From the NCBI GenBank assembly GCA_002426015.1, contig DINS01000017.1, positions 1-56,144 of the forward strand: 56,144 nt of DNA, written 5' to 3'. Shown piece after piece: positions 35,017-44,900 of this stretch. The DNA comes from Flavobacteriaceae bacterium UBA5534 (GTDB lineage: Bacteria > Bacteroidota > Bacteroidia > Flavobacteriales > Flavobacteriaceae). The first letter of the stretch is position 1; every line of letters starts with the position of its first letter. Below the pieces are notes generated by a model. It ran no database searches. It was not told where the DNA came from and was given only the letters and a program-made list of their open reading frames with translations. The position numbers were made by a program, and so were the translations under genes.

Positions 35017-35850
35017 TTAATTTGATTTTACAATAAGAATTTGACCAATACTGATGCTGTTGTTTGACATTCCGTTGAGTTTTTGAAGCTCTTGAACTGT
35101 TAGATTATAACGCTTTGACAACGAATACAGCGTATCACCTTTAACGACTTCATGAGTAAGAGTAGCAGAAACTGGTGTTCTCACTTTACGAGGAGTACCT
35201 AAAACTTCCTCATCATATTTATACAGTTGAAAACGCTCAATCAGACTAATCAATTTTTCTGGATATTTTTTATCTGTAGCATATCCAGCAGCACGCAAAC
35301 CTTTTGCCCAAGCCTCATAATCGTCAACATCCAATTTAAACAAATTGGCATAGCGGCTTCTACCAGTTAAAAATGTGGAGTGATCTTCAAATGACTGTTT
35401 GGCATGCTTATACTTCCTAAAACATTCTTGCGAGGCATCATCATCATGGTAAATTTTATCACCAGTCCAATCGTGACATTTTATTCCGAAATGATTGTTA
35501 GCCTCTACTGCCAATCGACCTCTACCAGATGATGACTCCAATATACCTTGTGCCAATGTAATACTTGCAGGTATTTTATATTTGCGCATTTCTTCTTTGG
35601 CAATATCGCCAAAACTTGCAATATAATCTTCAGTAGTGTTTGTATAGCTTGTTGTTGGAGTTGATTTCACATCTTCCTCTTCAATTTTTTCTTCTTCACT
35701 TTCAGGTGTCTTGTTTGGAGATGTTCTTACAACAACTTGTTCGGTTTTTGCTCTCGATTTTTTCTTTTTGGTAACAATTTGTTTTTTAGAGCCACAGCTT
35801 ACTACTACAAAACCAAGAACTAAAATAATAAGAATGCGTTTTATTGTCAT
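35017..35850 (-). CDS. Glucosaminidase-LysM peptidoglycan hydrolase lipoprotein
   Basis: The 277-residue protein has a lipoprotein signal (FVVVSC, Cys19) and a Lys/Glu-rich spacer to about residue 70. A glucosaminidase domain follows (about 75-215; SITLAQGILESSSGRGRLA with the likely catalytic Glu105, NNHFGIKCHDW, YATDKKYPEKLISLIERF). A single LysM ends the protein (about 232-276; VVKGDTLYSLSKRYNL, GQILIVKS). It should cut cell-wall glycan strands from the envelope side. It starts one base after the upstream stop, so translation is probably coupled. Confidence 0.93.
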   Translation of the reverse strand: MTIKRILIILVLGFVVVSCGSKKQIVTKKKKSRAKTEQVVVRTSPNKTPESEEEKIEEEDVKSTPTTSYTNTTEDYIASFGDIAKEEMRKYKIPASITLAQGILESSSGRGRLAVEANNHFGIKCHDWTGDKIYHDDDASQECFRKYKHAKQSFEDHSTFLTGRSRYANLFKLDVDDYEAWAKGLRAAGYATDKKYPEKLISLIERFQLYKYDEEVLGTPRKVRTPVSATLTHEVVKGDTLYSLSKRYNLTVQELQKLNGMSNNSISIGQILIVKSN

Positions 35851-35851
35851 T

Positions 35852-36742
35852 TCAATGGATTAACGGTAAATGTTTTTGTTTTAAAATGGTGTTCATTCCT
35901 TCAATACCTTGCAGTCCACCGGTATGAATGGCTAAAATTTTTGAACTTTTGGGGAAAAATCCCTTTTTGATCAAATCAAAAATTCCAAACATCATTTTAC
36001 CAGTGTAAACAGGGTCTAATGGTATGTTATACTCGTCCTTAAACTGGTTTATAAAACTGATTAATTCGGTATTTATTTTGGCATAACCTCCAAAATGATA
36101 ATCAGTCATAAGCTTCCAGTTGGATTTTGTGGCAAATTTACTAATTTCTTCTTGTAAAAAATCGCCTTTTAAAGCAGGAAATCCAATAATTTTTTGATTG
36201 GGCAAAGAACTGCTAATGAGCCCCGAAATAGTACCTCCTGTACCGACCGAACAACAGATATAGTCAAATTCATTATCATCGTCGACTAGGATTTCTTCGC
36301 AGCCTTTGATTGCTAACAGGTTTGTACCACCCTCTGGAATCAAATAAAAATCACCAAATTCATTTTTTAAATTTTGAGTGAACACCTCTGCCGTTTTATT
36401 TTTATAATCCTCCCTTGAAATGAATTTAAAAACCATGCCACATTGTTTGGCAAATTTTAAAGTTGGATTAACTTCAACTTGATGCATCAATTCTTCTCCT
36501 CTAATAACGCCTATTGTAGAAAAACCAAATTCTTTTCCCGCGCTAGCAACAGCGGCTATATGATTTGAAAAGGCTCCTCCAAAAGTCAATAAGGTTTCTT
36601 TTTTGTGATGTCTAGCAGCAATGAGATTGTACTTTAATTTTCGGTATTTATTACCCGAAATGTGAGGATGAATAAGATATTCTGGCTTCACATACAACCC
36701 CTTCATTAGATGAACATTAGCCTTACATTCTAGATCGAGCAT
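35852..36742 (-). CDS. PLP-dependent ACC deaminase/D-cysteine desulfhydrase family protein
   Basis: The 296-residue enzyme is of fold type II. The PLP lysine is Lys32 in SGNKYRKLKYNL, followed by LLTFGGAFSNHIAAVASAGKEFG (given in two parts: the SNH motif binds PLP) and the phosphate loop SVGTGGTISGLI. Family members degrade 1-aminocyclopropane-1-carboxylate or D-cysteine; the sequence alone does not decide. The N-terminal stretch before the lysine motif reads KPEYLIHP rather than the common REDLIHP. It is first in the operon with the glucosaminidase gene and hemL. Confidence 0.85.
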   Translation of the reverse strand: MLDLECKANVHLMKGLYVKPEYLIHPHISGNKYRKLKYNLIAARHHKKETLLTFGGAFSNHIAAVASAGKEFGFSTIGVIRGEELMHQVEVNPTLKFAKQCGMVFKFISREDYKNKTAEVFTQNLKNEFGDFYLIPEGGTNLLAIKGCEEILVDDDNEFDYICCSVGTGGTISGLISSSLPNQKIIGFPALKGDFLQEEISKFATKSNWKLMTDYHFGGYAKINTELISFINQFKDEYNIPLDPVYTGKMMFGIFDLIKKGFFPKSSKILAIHTGGLQGIEGMNTILKQKHLPLIH

Positions 36743-36808
36743 TCAATTATTTATTTATAAAGAAAAAGCAATTAAACCACATTCAACAAGCATTTTTATC
36801 TTTTTAAT

Positions 36809-36841
36809 CAAAAATATTGCATTTTTATTGTTAAAAAACAA
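36809..36841 (-). promoter_or_regulatory. Consensus promoter of the deaminase-glucosaminidase-hemL operon
   Basis: The minus strand has TTG (36841-36839), 22 bases, then TATTTTTG (36816-36809). The predicted leader before the ATG at 36742 is about 60 bases. Confidence 0.6.
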
Positions 36842-36917
36842 TATATTCCTTACTTTCAACTCGTTATCCAACATAAACTTTTTATGTTAGGTAATTTCCC
36901 CAAAACTGTAAACCTAC

Positions 36918-36945
36918 TTGAAATTATATTATAATTCAAATTTTG
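36918..36945 (+). promoter_or_regulatory. Probable promoter of the small secreted protein and CUB protein genes
   Basis: TTG (36918-36920), 17 bases, then AAATTTTG (36938-36945), which misses the TAnnTTTG consensus by one base. It lies six bases before the ATG at 36952. Confidence 0.45.
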
Positions 36946-36951
36946 AGGTTT

Positions 36952-37383
36952 ATGATTAAAAAATTACTTTTTTTATTGGTAATAGCTTTCTGTTATTCTT
37001 CTGCTTTAAGCCAAACAGTTACTCCAAACAAAAATGATTGCGTTCAGAATTTTACATTAGAAGCTTCACTAACTTCTGGAGACAACCCTCGTGTTGGTGA
37101 TATATTAATCTCGTATGATTTTTCTAAAAATTCTAATGCCAAAAATTTAGTTTTAACTTTTGAAGTACAACCACTTAACTCTTGCTGGAATGGTTTAGAT
37201 GGCAAAAATAGGTCTGAAGCTAAAAAATTCAAAGTAAACAGCTTGTCTCAAAACGATACTGGAATTCAAAAATTAGAATACACAGATTTGAATTGCAAAT
37301 GTATCAAATGGAAGGCAAAAATTGTCAATATGATTACCAATTGTGAAACGATAACCGATTGGCAATTTACTAGCTTTTTATAA
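36952..37383 (+). CDS. Small secreted cysteine-containing protein, function unknown
   Basis: The 143-residue protein has a signal peptide (MIKKLLFLLVIAFCYSSALSQ in two parts: basic start, cleavage after LSQ). The mature part is beta-rich, with five cysteines (NDC, NSCW, NCKC, NCE). An in-frame TTG at 36943 adds three residues but falls inside the -7 element; the ATG is used. It stops 27 bases before the giant CUB-containing T9SS gene and is probably co-transcribed with it. No T9SS tail is present, so it would be periplasmic or secreted by another route. No family recognised. Confidence 0.6.
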   Translation: MIKKLLFLLVIAFCYSSALSQTVTPNKNDCVQNFTLEASLTSGDNPRVGDILISYDFSKNSNAKNLVLTFEVQPLNSCWNGLDGKNRSEAKKFKVNSLSQNDTGIQKLEYTDLNCKCIKWKAKIVNMITNCETITDWQFTSFL

Positions 37384-37410
37384 TTGCAAACCATCCTAGA
37401 ATATCACGAT

Positions 37411-40400
37411 ATGAAAAAAATCACTTTACTTTTTATATTATTTCTGTTTACAAATATGTTCTTTTCACAAGGAACTGATGTCTTAAGTTCAGAACAATTC
37501 TGCTCTGGCACTACTGAACTGACATTTAATAATGTTCATGGTGGAACCAATTTTACTCCTGTCGGATGTTTAGGGTCTATACCAAATGCCTCATATTTTT
37601 ATTTACAAATAGACCAACCTGGCGATTTAATATTTACTATTTCTCAAGAAGACACATTTGGAGTTCCTATTGATGTCGATTTTATTGCCTGGGGACCTTT
37701 TACAGACCTTACAGACGCTAATAACAATATCGCTTATACAGATTGTGTAACTTGCCCCAACAATACAGCAAATCCAGCATTTTACCCTTATGCGCCTGAT
37801 CAAATCACAGATTGTAGTTTTGATCCTTCGCCAACAGAAACCCTTCACATATTGAACGCCATACAAGGGCAAATATATGTCATACTTATAACAAATTACG
37901 ATGGCGACCAAGGGACTATTTCTTTTCATCAAAGTTCTGGCACAGGGACGACAACTTGTGATAACTTGCCCATCTGTGGAAGCAACTTTTATGACACAGG
38001 AGGGCCTACTGGAGGTTATTTTAATAATGAATCTTACACCATAACTATCTATCCCTATTTTCCAGGCGGTACAGTAACTGTAGATTTTACATCATTTGAT
38101 GTACCAGGAGCAGATGTTCTAACAGCTTATAATGGTCCAAATACAACCTCTCCCATCGGAACAATCAATGGCACTCAAATAGTTAGTTCAACAACTGTAG
38201 GAAACCCAACAGGAGCACTGACTTTTGAATTTATAAGTGATGGTAATACTACAGGAAATGGTTGGGAATCTGATATCACATGTGCTCCCCCCCCAACACC
38301 GCCTACTTGCGGCTCTACTTTTTATGACAGTGGCGGTCCTGGAGGCAATTATTCCAATAACGAGTTCACAACTACCACATTTTTCCCTGATACAGCTGGA
38401 GATGCAGTCACAGCGACTTTTACGGCATTTAATACAGAAGTCAATTATGATTTCTTGAGAGTCTATGATGGTCCAAACAATACTTTCCCTCAATTAGCAA
38501 CTCTTACAGGAAATTTAAATACAACTCTCCCAGGACCTTATACCTCTACCCATCCTACAGGTGCTTTAACCTTTGTATTTACTAGTGATGGCTCAACAAC
38601 TCGTGCTGGATGGGCGGCAAATTTATCATGCGCTCCATATACTCCGCCCTTGGTTTGCGGCTCTACGTTTTATGATAGTGGTGGTGCAGGAGGTAATTAT
38701 AACAGTAATGCCAATCAAACGACAACCCTATTCCCGGACACAGCTGGAGATGTCATTACTGCTACCTTCACGTCCTTCAATACAGAAGCTGGTTATGATT
38801 TCTTGAGAGTTTATAATGGTCCTAATGCAACATTTCCTTTATTGGGAACTTATTCAGGAACCGGAATTCCTGGCCCATTTACCTCAACTGACCCAACAGG
38901 CGCACTTACGTTTGTTTTTACAAGTGATGGTTCAATAACTTATTCAGGTTGGGCCGCGAATATAACATGTTCAACTACGACTTGTTCGCTTACAATTGCA
39001 GAAACCCTCAATCCTCTTGGGGCAGACGATTGTAGTTTGAATTATAGCCAACTTACAGCAACTTATAGCGGAGGCACTGCAGGTACTACTACAATTTTTT
39101 CAGAAAGTTTCAATGGCGCGACAATGCCTGCAGGGTGGAATACTGTAAATGCAACCGCCAATACCCAATGGATTATTTCAAATACTTCGAATGCAGGTGG
39201 TGCGCCTCGCGAAGCAATGTTAGACTGGATTACTGGTACTTCAGATAATGGTACTTGGAGTTTAACATCTCCAATTATAAATGTTGCTGGCCAAACTAAT
39301 TTACAATTAAGTTTTAAACGCTATTTATGGCACTTTTCTGCAACTTATCCATACTCAATTTATATTGAAACTAATTTAGATGGAGCAGGTTGGGTTACTC
39401 AAAGTTCAGTAATTAATGTTTCAGCTACAATTGCTGCAAATACCCAGAATATCAATTTATCAGCGCTTTCTGGAACAAACTTACAAGTACGCTTTAGAAT
39501 GACAGGAAACCCTTTTGGTTTTTTCTATTGGACTATAGATGATGTCGTTATCACTGCTGATGGCGCACCAACATCACCAATTACTTGGTCGCCAATTAAT
39601 GGCTTATACACAGATGCAACATTATCAACCCCATATGCAATAGCGCAACAAATTGACACTGTTTATGCTGCTCCAGATGGAGCTCAAACCTACACAGCAA
39701 CTCATCAAAACAGTTGTACAGAAACCGTAACTGTCACTCGAAATAAAAAAACCTGGCTCGGATTAAATGACGATTGGAATATGGCTACAAATTGGTTTCC
39801 AACTGGTGTTCCAACCAATACCAACTGTATAGACATCCAAGTCACTGCTAACAACCCAATAGTGCATGATGGCAATGATGGCGATGGCAAAAATTTAACC
39901 ATACACACTGGAGCTGGATTAACTTTAGAGTCAAATAATGTGACCTCATCTTACGCAACCTTGACTATTGTAGATCATATCGATGTACAAGGAACAGCAA
40001 CTTTCTTAATAAAGGATGGAGCAAGTTTGATACAAGTAAATGATTTTCCTTCTTTATCCAATACTGGTAATATCATTATGGAGCGTATTGCCAACATAAG
40101 AAGCTCTGATTATGTGTACTGGTCTTCTCCAGTAAATCCTTATAATATCGAAGACGTATCTGTAAATACCCCTAACGGTTATAAGTACAGATGGATTCCT
40201 ACCAAATTCCAAGGTATTGGGCCTCCTGGCAATCTTATTTATGGGGATTGGGAAAGCTACGATACTGGATTAATGGATACTGGCAGAGGCTTTATAGTTC
40301 GAGGCCCAAATGGTGCTCCTTTCAATAATACCAACCCTGTAGATTTCACAGCCACTTTTGATGGAGTTCCAAACAATGGTGAAATCTTGCACACCATTAT

Positions 40401-41559
40401 GAGTGGTTCTTATGATGGTGCCAATTATACTTATGATCCTGATCCGACTGGTGGTGATATATTGACAGTGACCAAACAGGATGACAATTGGAACCTAATT
40501 GGCAACCCTTACCCTTCTGCACTTAATGTCAGTGCTTTTTTAAATCATCCTGATAATGTATCTAAAATTGAAGGAACCATCCATCTATGGACACATGGAA
40601 CTGATATATATTCCAATCCAAATAATGTCGATTCATTTTATGATGACTTTGTACTAAACTACAATCCATCCGATTATTTGTCGCATAATGGCACAGGTTC
40701 AATTCCAAACGTATTTGATGGCAACATTGCTTCAGGTCAAGGTTTCTTTATAGCTAAAAATCATGCTGTCGACACTATTTCATCAATTAAGTTTTCAAAC
40801 TCGATGCGAAGCAAAAACTACAACAATAGTTATTTTTTCAGGACCAATGAAAGCACTCCTGAAGATGAAACTGAACGTCATCGCATTTGGCTAGACTTAA
40901 TTGCACCATCAGAACACGCATCTCATACACTTGTAGGATATGTTGAAAATGCAACTTTAGAAAAAGACAGAAATTATGATGGTTATCTTTTAAATAAATC
41001 TACCGGACTGAACCTTTATTCATTGATTGGAGATGAAGCCATGATTATACAAGGTAGACCAATTCCTTTTGATATCCATGACTTAGTCCCTTTAGGCTTT
41101 ACAACCAACGAAACAGGTATCTTTACATTTGCCATAAAAGAAGTTGATGGCTTATTCTTGAGCGATAATCAGGATATATTTATTGAGGACTACTATACCA
41201 ATATAATTCATGACCTAAGGAACTCTCCTTATATATTCACTGTCAACGAAACAGGAATCTACAATGACCGTTTTGTATTACGTTACACCAATCAAACTTT
41301 AGGGGTTGGCGAATTAGAAAACAATGAGTTGACCATTATGGCTCCAAATGGCGATTATATCAAAGTAAAATCAACTAACAGCCCAATAAGCTCTGTAACC
41401 ATCTATGATATTTTAGGTCGTATTTTGATAGATAAAAAAGCTATAAGTTCGTCCGAATTCTTATTAAATGAGAAAAACTTGTCCGATGGAACCTACTTGG
41501 TTAAAGCGACACTTGAAAACGGCAAACACAAAATTCAGAAAGTGATTTTAAAACAATAA
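37411..41559 (+). CDS. Giant T9SS surface protein with three CUB-like repeats
   Basis: The 1382-residue protein begins at the ATG that gives a good signal peptide (MKKITLLFILFLFTNMFFSQ). A TTG 27 bases earlier would add polar residues. After an N-terminal beta-domain (to about 185) come three CUB-like repeats: 189-291, 300-407 and 416-520, each opening CGS.FYD.GG and closing GW...C. A MAM/choice-of-anchor-J-like domain follows (about 560-715, IFSESFNGATMPAGW, YWTIDDVVITA). Then comes a long chassis (about 780-1300; YVYWSSPV, NWNLIGNPYPSA, IASGQGFF) and a type A T9SS tail (GVGELENNELTIMAPNG to KVILKQ). It is exported and probably anchored on the cell surface, likely for adhesion or binding. 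Confidence 0.88.
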   Translation: MKKITLLFILFLFTNMFFSQGTDVLSSEQFCSGTTELTFNNVHGGTNFTPVGCLGSIPNASYFYLQIDQPGDLIFTISQEDTFGVPIDVDFIAWGPFTDLTDANNNIAYTDCVTCPNNTANPAFYPYAPDQITDCSFDPSPTETLHILNAIQGQIYVILITNYDGDQGTISFHQSSGTGTTTCDNLPICGSNFYDTGGPTGGYFNNESYTITIYPYFPGGTVTVDFTSFDVPGADVLTAYNGPNTTSPIGTINGTQIVSSTTVGNPTGALTFEFISDGNTTGNGWESDITCAPPPTPPTCGSTFYDSGGPGGNYSNNEFTTTTFFPDTAGDAVTATFTAFNTEVNYDFLRVYDGPNNTFPQLATLTGNLNTTLPGPYTSTHPTGALTFVFTSDGSTTRAGWAANLSCAPYTPPLVCGSTFYDSGGAGGNYNSNANQTTTLFPDTAGDVITATFTSFNTEAGYDFLRVYNGPNATFPLLGTYSGTGIPGPFTSTDPTGALTFVFTSDGSITYSGWAANITCSTTTCSLTIAETLNPLGADDCSLNYSQLTATYSGGTAGTTTIFSESFNGATMPAGWNTVNATANTQWIISNTSNAGGAPREAMLDWITGTSDNGTWSLTSPIINVAGQTNLQLSFKRYLWHFSATYPYSIYIETNLDGAGWVTQSSVINVSATIAANTQNINLSALSGTNLQVRFRMTGNPFGFFYWTIDDVVITADGAPTSPITWSPINGLYTDATLSTPYAIAQQIDTVYAAPDGAQTYTATHQNSCTETVTVTRNKKTWLGLNDDWNMATNWFPTGVPTNTNCIDIQVTANNPIVHDGNDGDGKNLTIHTGAGLTLESNNVTSSYATLTIVDHIDVQGTATFLIKDGASLIQVNDFPSLSNTGNIIMERIANIRSSDYVYWSSPVNPYNIEDVSVNTPNGYKYRWIPTKFQGIGPPGNLIYGDWESYDTGLMDTGRGFIVRGPNGAPFNNTNPVDFTATFDGVPNNGEILHTIMSGSYDGANYTYDPDPTGGDILTVTKQDDNWNLIGNPYPSALNVSAFLNHPDNVSKIEGTIHLWTHGTDIYSNPNNVDSFYDDFVLNYNPSDYLSHNGTGSIPNVFDGNIASGQGFFIAKNHAVDTISSIKFSNSMRSKNYNNSYFFRTNESTPEDETERHRIWLDLIAPSEHASHTLVGYVENATLEKDRNYDGYLLNKSTGLNLYSLIGDEAMIIQGRPIPFDIHDLVPLGFTTNETGIFTFAIKEVDGLFLSDNQDIFIEDYYTNIIHDLRNSPYIFTVNETGIYNDRFVLRYTNQTLGVGELENNELTIMAPNGDYIKVKSTNSPISSVTIYDILGRILIDKKAISSSEFLLNEKNLSDGTYLVKATLENGKHKIQKVILKQ
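37975..38970 (+). repeat. Three tandem CUB-domain coding units
   Basis: Units at 37975-38283, 38308-38631 and 38656-38970 each encode about 105 residues bounded by cysteines. Units 2 and 3 are very close in DNA as well (shared runs such as TGCGGCTCTAC and GATTTCTTGAGAGT). Unit 1 is more divergent. This indicates a recent duplication of unit 2/3. Confidence 0.85.
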
Positions 41560-41912
41560 CTATCTGTAGATATATTATAATATTCTGAAAGAACCTTCTT
41601 TGTATTGTAAAAAATAATATAGGCAAATGAGTTATTACATCATTATAAATAGCTCATTTTCAGTATATAAAACCCATTCAACTGTTAATATCAGCCTTTA
41701 ATCGAATATTTTCATTTACTGCACATATTTTCACAATAATATAATACATTTAGTATAGCATTTAGCTACAGATTATTAGCATTTTCCCCTATTAAATCAA
41801 TAAAGTCTCTCCCTTATTTATTGCTTTAAACTAGTTGATATTACCCAAAGCTATCCCTTTTATTCATCTACTAAATTGTTTGTTACTATTTATTGTTCAA
41901 ACTTAATGTATC
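41560..41912. other. 353-base non-coding gap between two giant surface protein genes
   Basis: A very AT-rich stretch without a credible gene. It contains a hairpin near its start (41625-41660). No full TAnnTTTG promoter match was found ahead of the next gene, so that gene's promoter is not located. Nothing else is recognised. Confidence 0.6.
41625..41660 (+). terminator. Possible weak terminator after the CUB protein gene
   Basis: AAATGAGTTATT can pair with AATAGCTCATTT (one T-G pair) around an 11-base loop, followed by TTTT. The stem is AT-rich and lies 65 bases past the stop, so it is weaker than the others in the window. Confidence 0.4.
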
Positions 41913-44900
41913 ATGACTAAAAATTTGATTTCCGTAGTTGTAGGTATTTTCTTAATAAACTATTCTGTTTTAAGTCAAACTACACAAACTATAAGCACTC
42001 CTGGCTCTGGAACTTTTACAGTACCTTGTGATGTTACTTTCATAACCATCCAAGCTTGGGGAGCAGGTGGAGCAGGTGGAGGAAGTGATCGAAATGGCCG
42101 TCACGGCGGTGGCGGTGGTGGCGGTGGTTATGCCACAAATACATTTTCCGTCACACCAGGTCAAATTATTAATTATACCATCGGTGCAGGTGGCATAGGA
42201 AATGACGACAATGGTGATGATGGTGGAACTACAAACATTCTCAGCTTAACTGCTAATGGTGGTAAAGGAGGCAAAAAAGGCAATCCCACTGGTGGAAATG
42301 GTGGCGCAGGTGGAAACGCGAGTGGTGGCACAACAAATACAACAGGAATTGCTGGTCAAAACGGAACTGCTACTGTTAGTGGTAATGGTGGCAATGGAGC
42401 AAATGGCGGTATCGGTGGTATTGGTGGTAATTCAAATGATGGTGGTAATGGAGCAACTCCTGGAGGAGGAGGTGGTGGTGGTGAAGCTTTTTGGTTTATT
42501 TTCCATTTTCCGCAAAATGGCGGTAATGGTGGTAATGGACAAATAAGCATTACCTATACGACTAATAATACCTACTGTTCTCCAAGCTTTAATAGCGGTG
42601 TTAGACCCATAACAAATGTTACATTTGAGAATATTAACAATACTACATCAAATGTCATAGGAGGTGAGAATCTTCAATCTTTTTGTGGGATTGCAACTGT
42701 ACAGCAAGGATCAATAACTCCCATTTCAATAAAAAGCAATACTAATGGGAATAATCAATATAATGTCACAGTATTTATTGATTGGAATCAAACTGGCATA
42801 TTCGGAGATAATATAAATGAACGCTATGATATTGGAACAATAACTAATTCTAATGGAATCGACAATATCACATTAAATGGGTCAATTACTGCGCCAGCTA
42901 ACGCAACTGTTGGATTAACACGAATGCGTGTTATAAAAAAATATAATGGTTATGTAACCGATGCGTGTCAAAATGGAAACATCTTCGGACAAGCCGAAGA
43001 TTATAGCGTAAATGTTACCGTATCTCCACCATGTATAGCACCCACTGCGCAACCAACTAATCTCAATTTGACAGCGACAAACAACTCTATCAATGGTACA
43101 TTTAATCCTGCCAACCCAACTGCTGATAATTATTTGGTAGTTATGAATACCACAGGAACGCCACCTAATCCTAACAATACAACCACTTACAACACTACAA
43201 CGCCTCCAAATAACATTGTTGGAGCTGGCAATTTTGTTATAGATGTTGACGACAATACTAACTTTACAGCCTCAGGACTCAATAATTCAACTACGTATTA
43301 CTTTTTTATATTCTCCTATAATAAAAAATGTACTGGTGGACCATTATACAATTTAATAGCACCACTAACTGGCAATGCCCTTACTACAAATACAAATTAT
43401 TGCATACCAAACTCTAACAACTCAAATTATTACATTAACAACGTTCGTTTTTTAGGCACTTTACAAGATGTGAGCAACCTTAATACTGGTCGAGGTACTA
43501 CAAATGGTGGCTACAGCAATTTCACCTCTTTGCCTTTAAAATGTATACAAGCACAGGGCGAAGGTGTTAATGTTTTTGTAGAAGCAAGTGACAGAGCAAG
43601 ACTAAAAGCATGGATAGATTGGAACAGAAATGGAATTTTTGACGCTCCAGAGTTAGTATATAGTTCAGGAGGAACTAATATTCTTTCTACTACTTTTGGA
43701 TTTGTTATCCCAGCAAACCAAATACCAGGTGATTATAGAATTCGTATTAGAAATAGACAAAGTAATGACCCTGAACCATGTAATAACAGAAATAATGGCG
43801 AAGCTGAAGACTATTTATTTACAGTTGTGGCCAGTTGTAATGCCACAATAAATAGCGTTACCAATGGTGAAAATTGTGGACCAGGTCAAGTGTTGCTATC
43901 TGCAACTGGGTCTGGAAGTACAACCTCTTATAATTGGTACACGACGGCAACTGGAGGTACCCCAGACCCAACACAACATGGTAATACATTTCTATCACCA
44001 AATATAATTGCCACAACAACCTATTATGTTACCGCTGTATCCAATTCTTGTGAGTCTTTAGTGAGACAGCCTGTAACCGCAACGATAAGCCCAATTACAG
44101 ATTTAATATTTACACCAAACACGCCTGAAATTTGTGGCGAAGGTGATATTATTGAGGTTTCAGCAACTGGAAATCAAGAGCTAGTTTATCTCATAAATGA
44201 AGATTTTGAAAGCGGTAACTTAAATACATTTTTCAATGTTGAAAATAGCCCTAGTAATGATGCAACAAATTGGATTAACAGACAAAGCACACTTCAATTT
44301 CCTGTTACTGGCCCTTATGCCGATATTTGGTTACCAGCAATTTCTTCTGGAATCAACAACAATAGATTTGCATTGGCAATTTATGATTTAAGCGGCACTC
44401 ATTACAATTCACTAACCTCATCTGCAAATCCTTCTACGATAGATTTTACTGACTTAACCTTAACATTTGATTTGTATTATTCTAGATATGAACCAGATAA
44501 TCAAAATTTAAATGATGACTATATTTCATTAGAAGTTGCTACTAATGCTGCTGGCACTAATTGGACAGAAATCAACAGATACACTACCGATATTGGCATT
44601 GGCACACGTTTTGCCAAACAAACCTTTGATCTATCAAATTATATAGATGACCCAGCAGAGACAAACATAAGAGTCAGATTACGTTATTATGGATCCTATG
44701 TTGATGGTGCCGCTGTTGATAATATTAAGATATTTGGAAACAGACCACTAATAAATACAGCATTTAATTGGACAAGTTCAATCCCAGTAAATGTATATAC
44801 AAATGCTGCAGCGACTCTCCCATACGTAGCCAATACTCCTATTGCTGGATCAATATACGTGAAGCCAGATTACTTTTTAGGTCAACTCGAAGCAGATTCA

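Noticed and set aside
35852..36742. Truncated or broken PLP enzyme because of the short N-terminus
   Set aside because: The PLP lysine, SNH motif and phosphate loop are all present and the total length is close to the family norm.
41560..41912. Gap considered for an RNA gene or small protein
   Set aside because: Too AT-rich, no stable GC-containing structure and no open frame with a convincing start or composition.
42356..42550. Proline-rich reverse-strand frame
   Set aside because: It is the complement of the GGT-rich tract coding the glycine-rich domain; low-complexity proline runs without start context.
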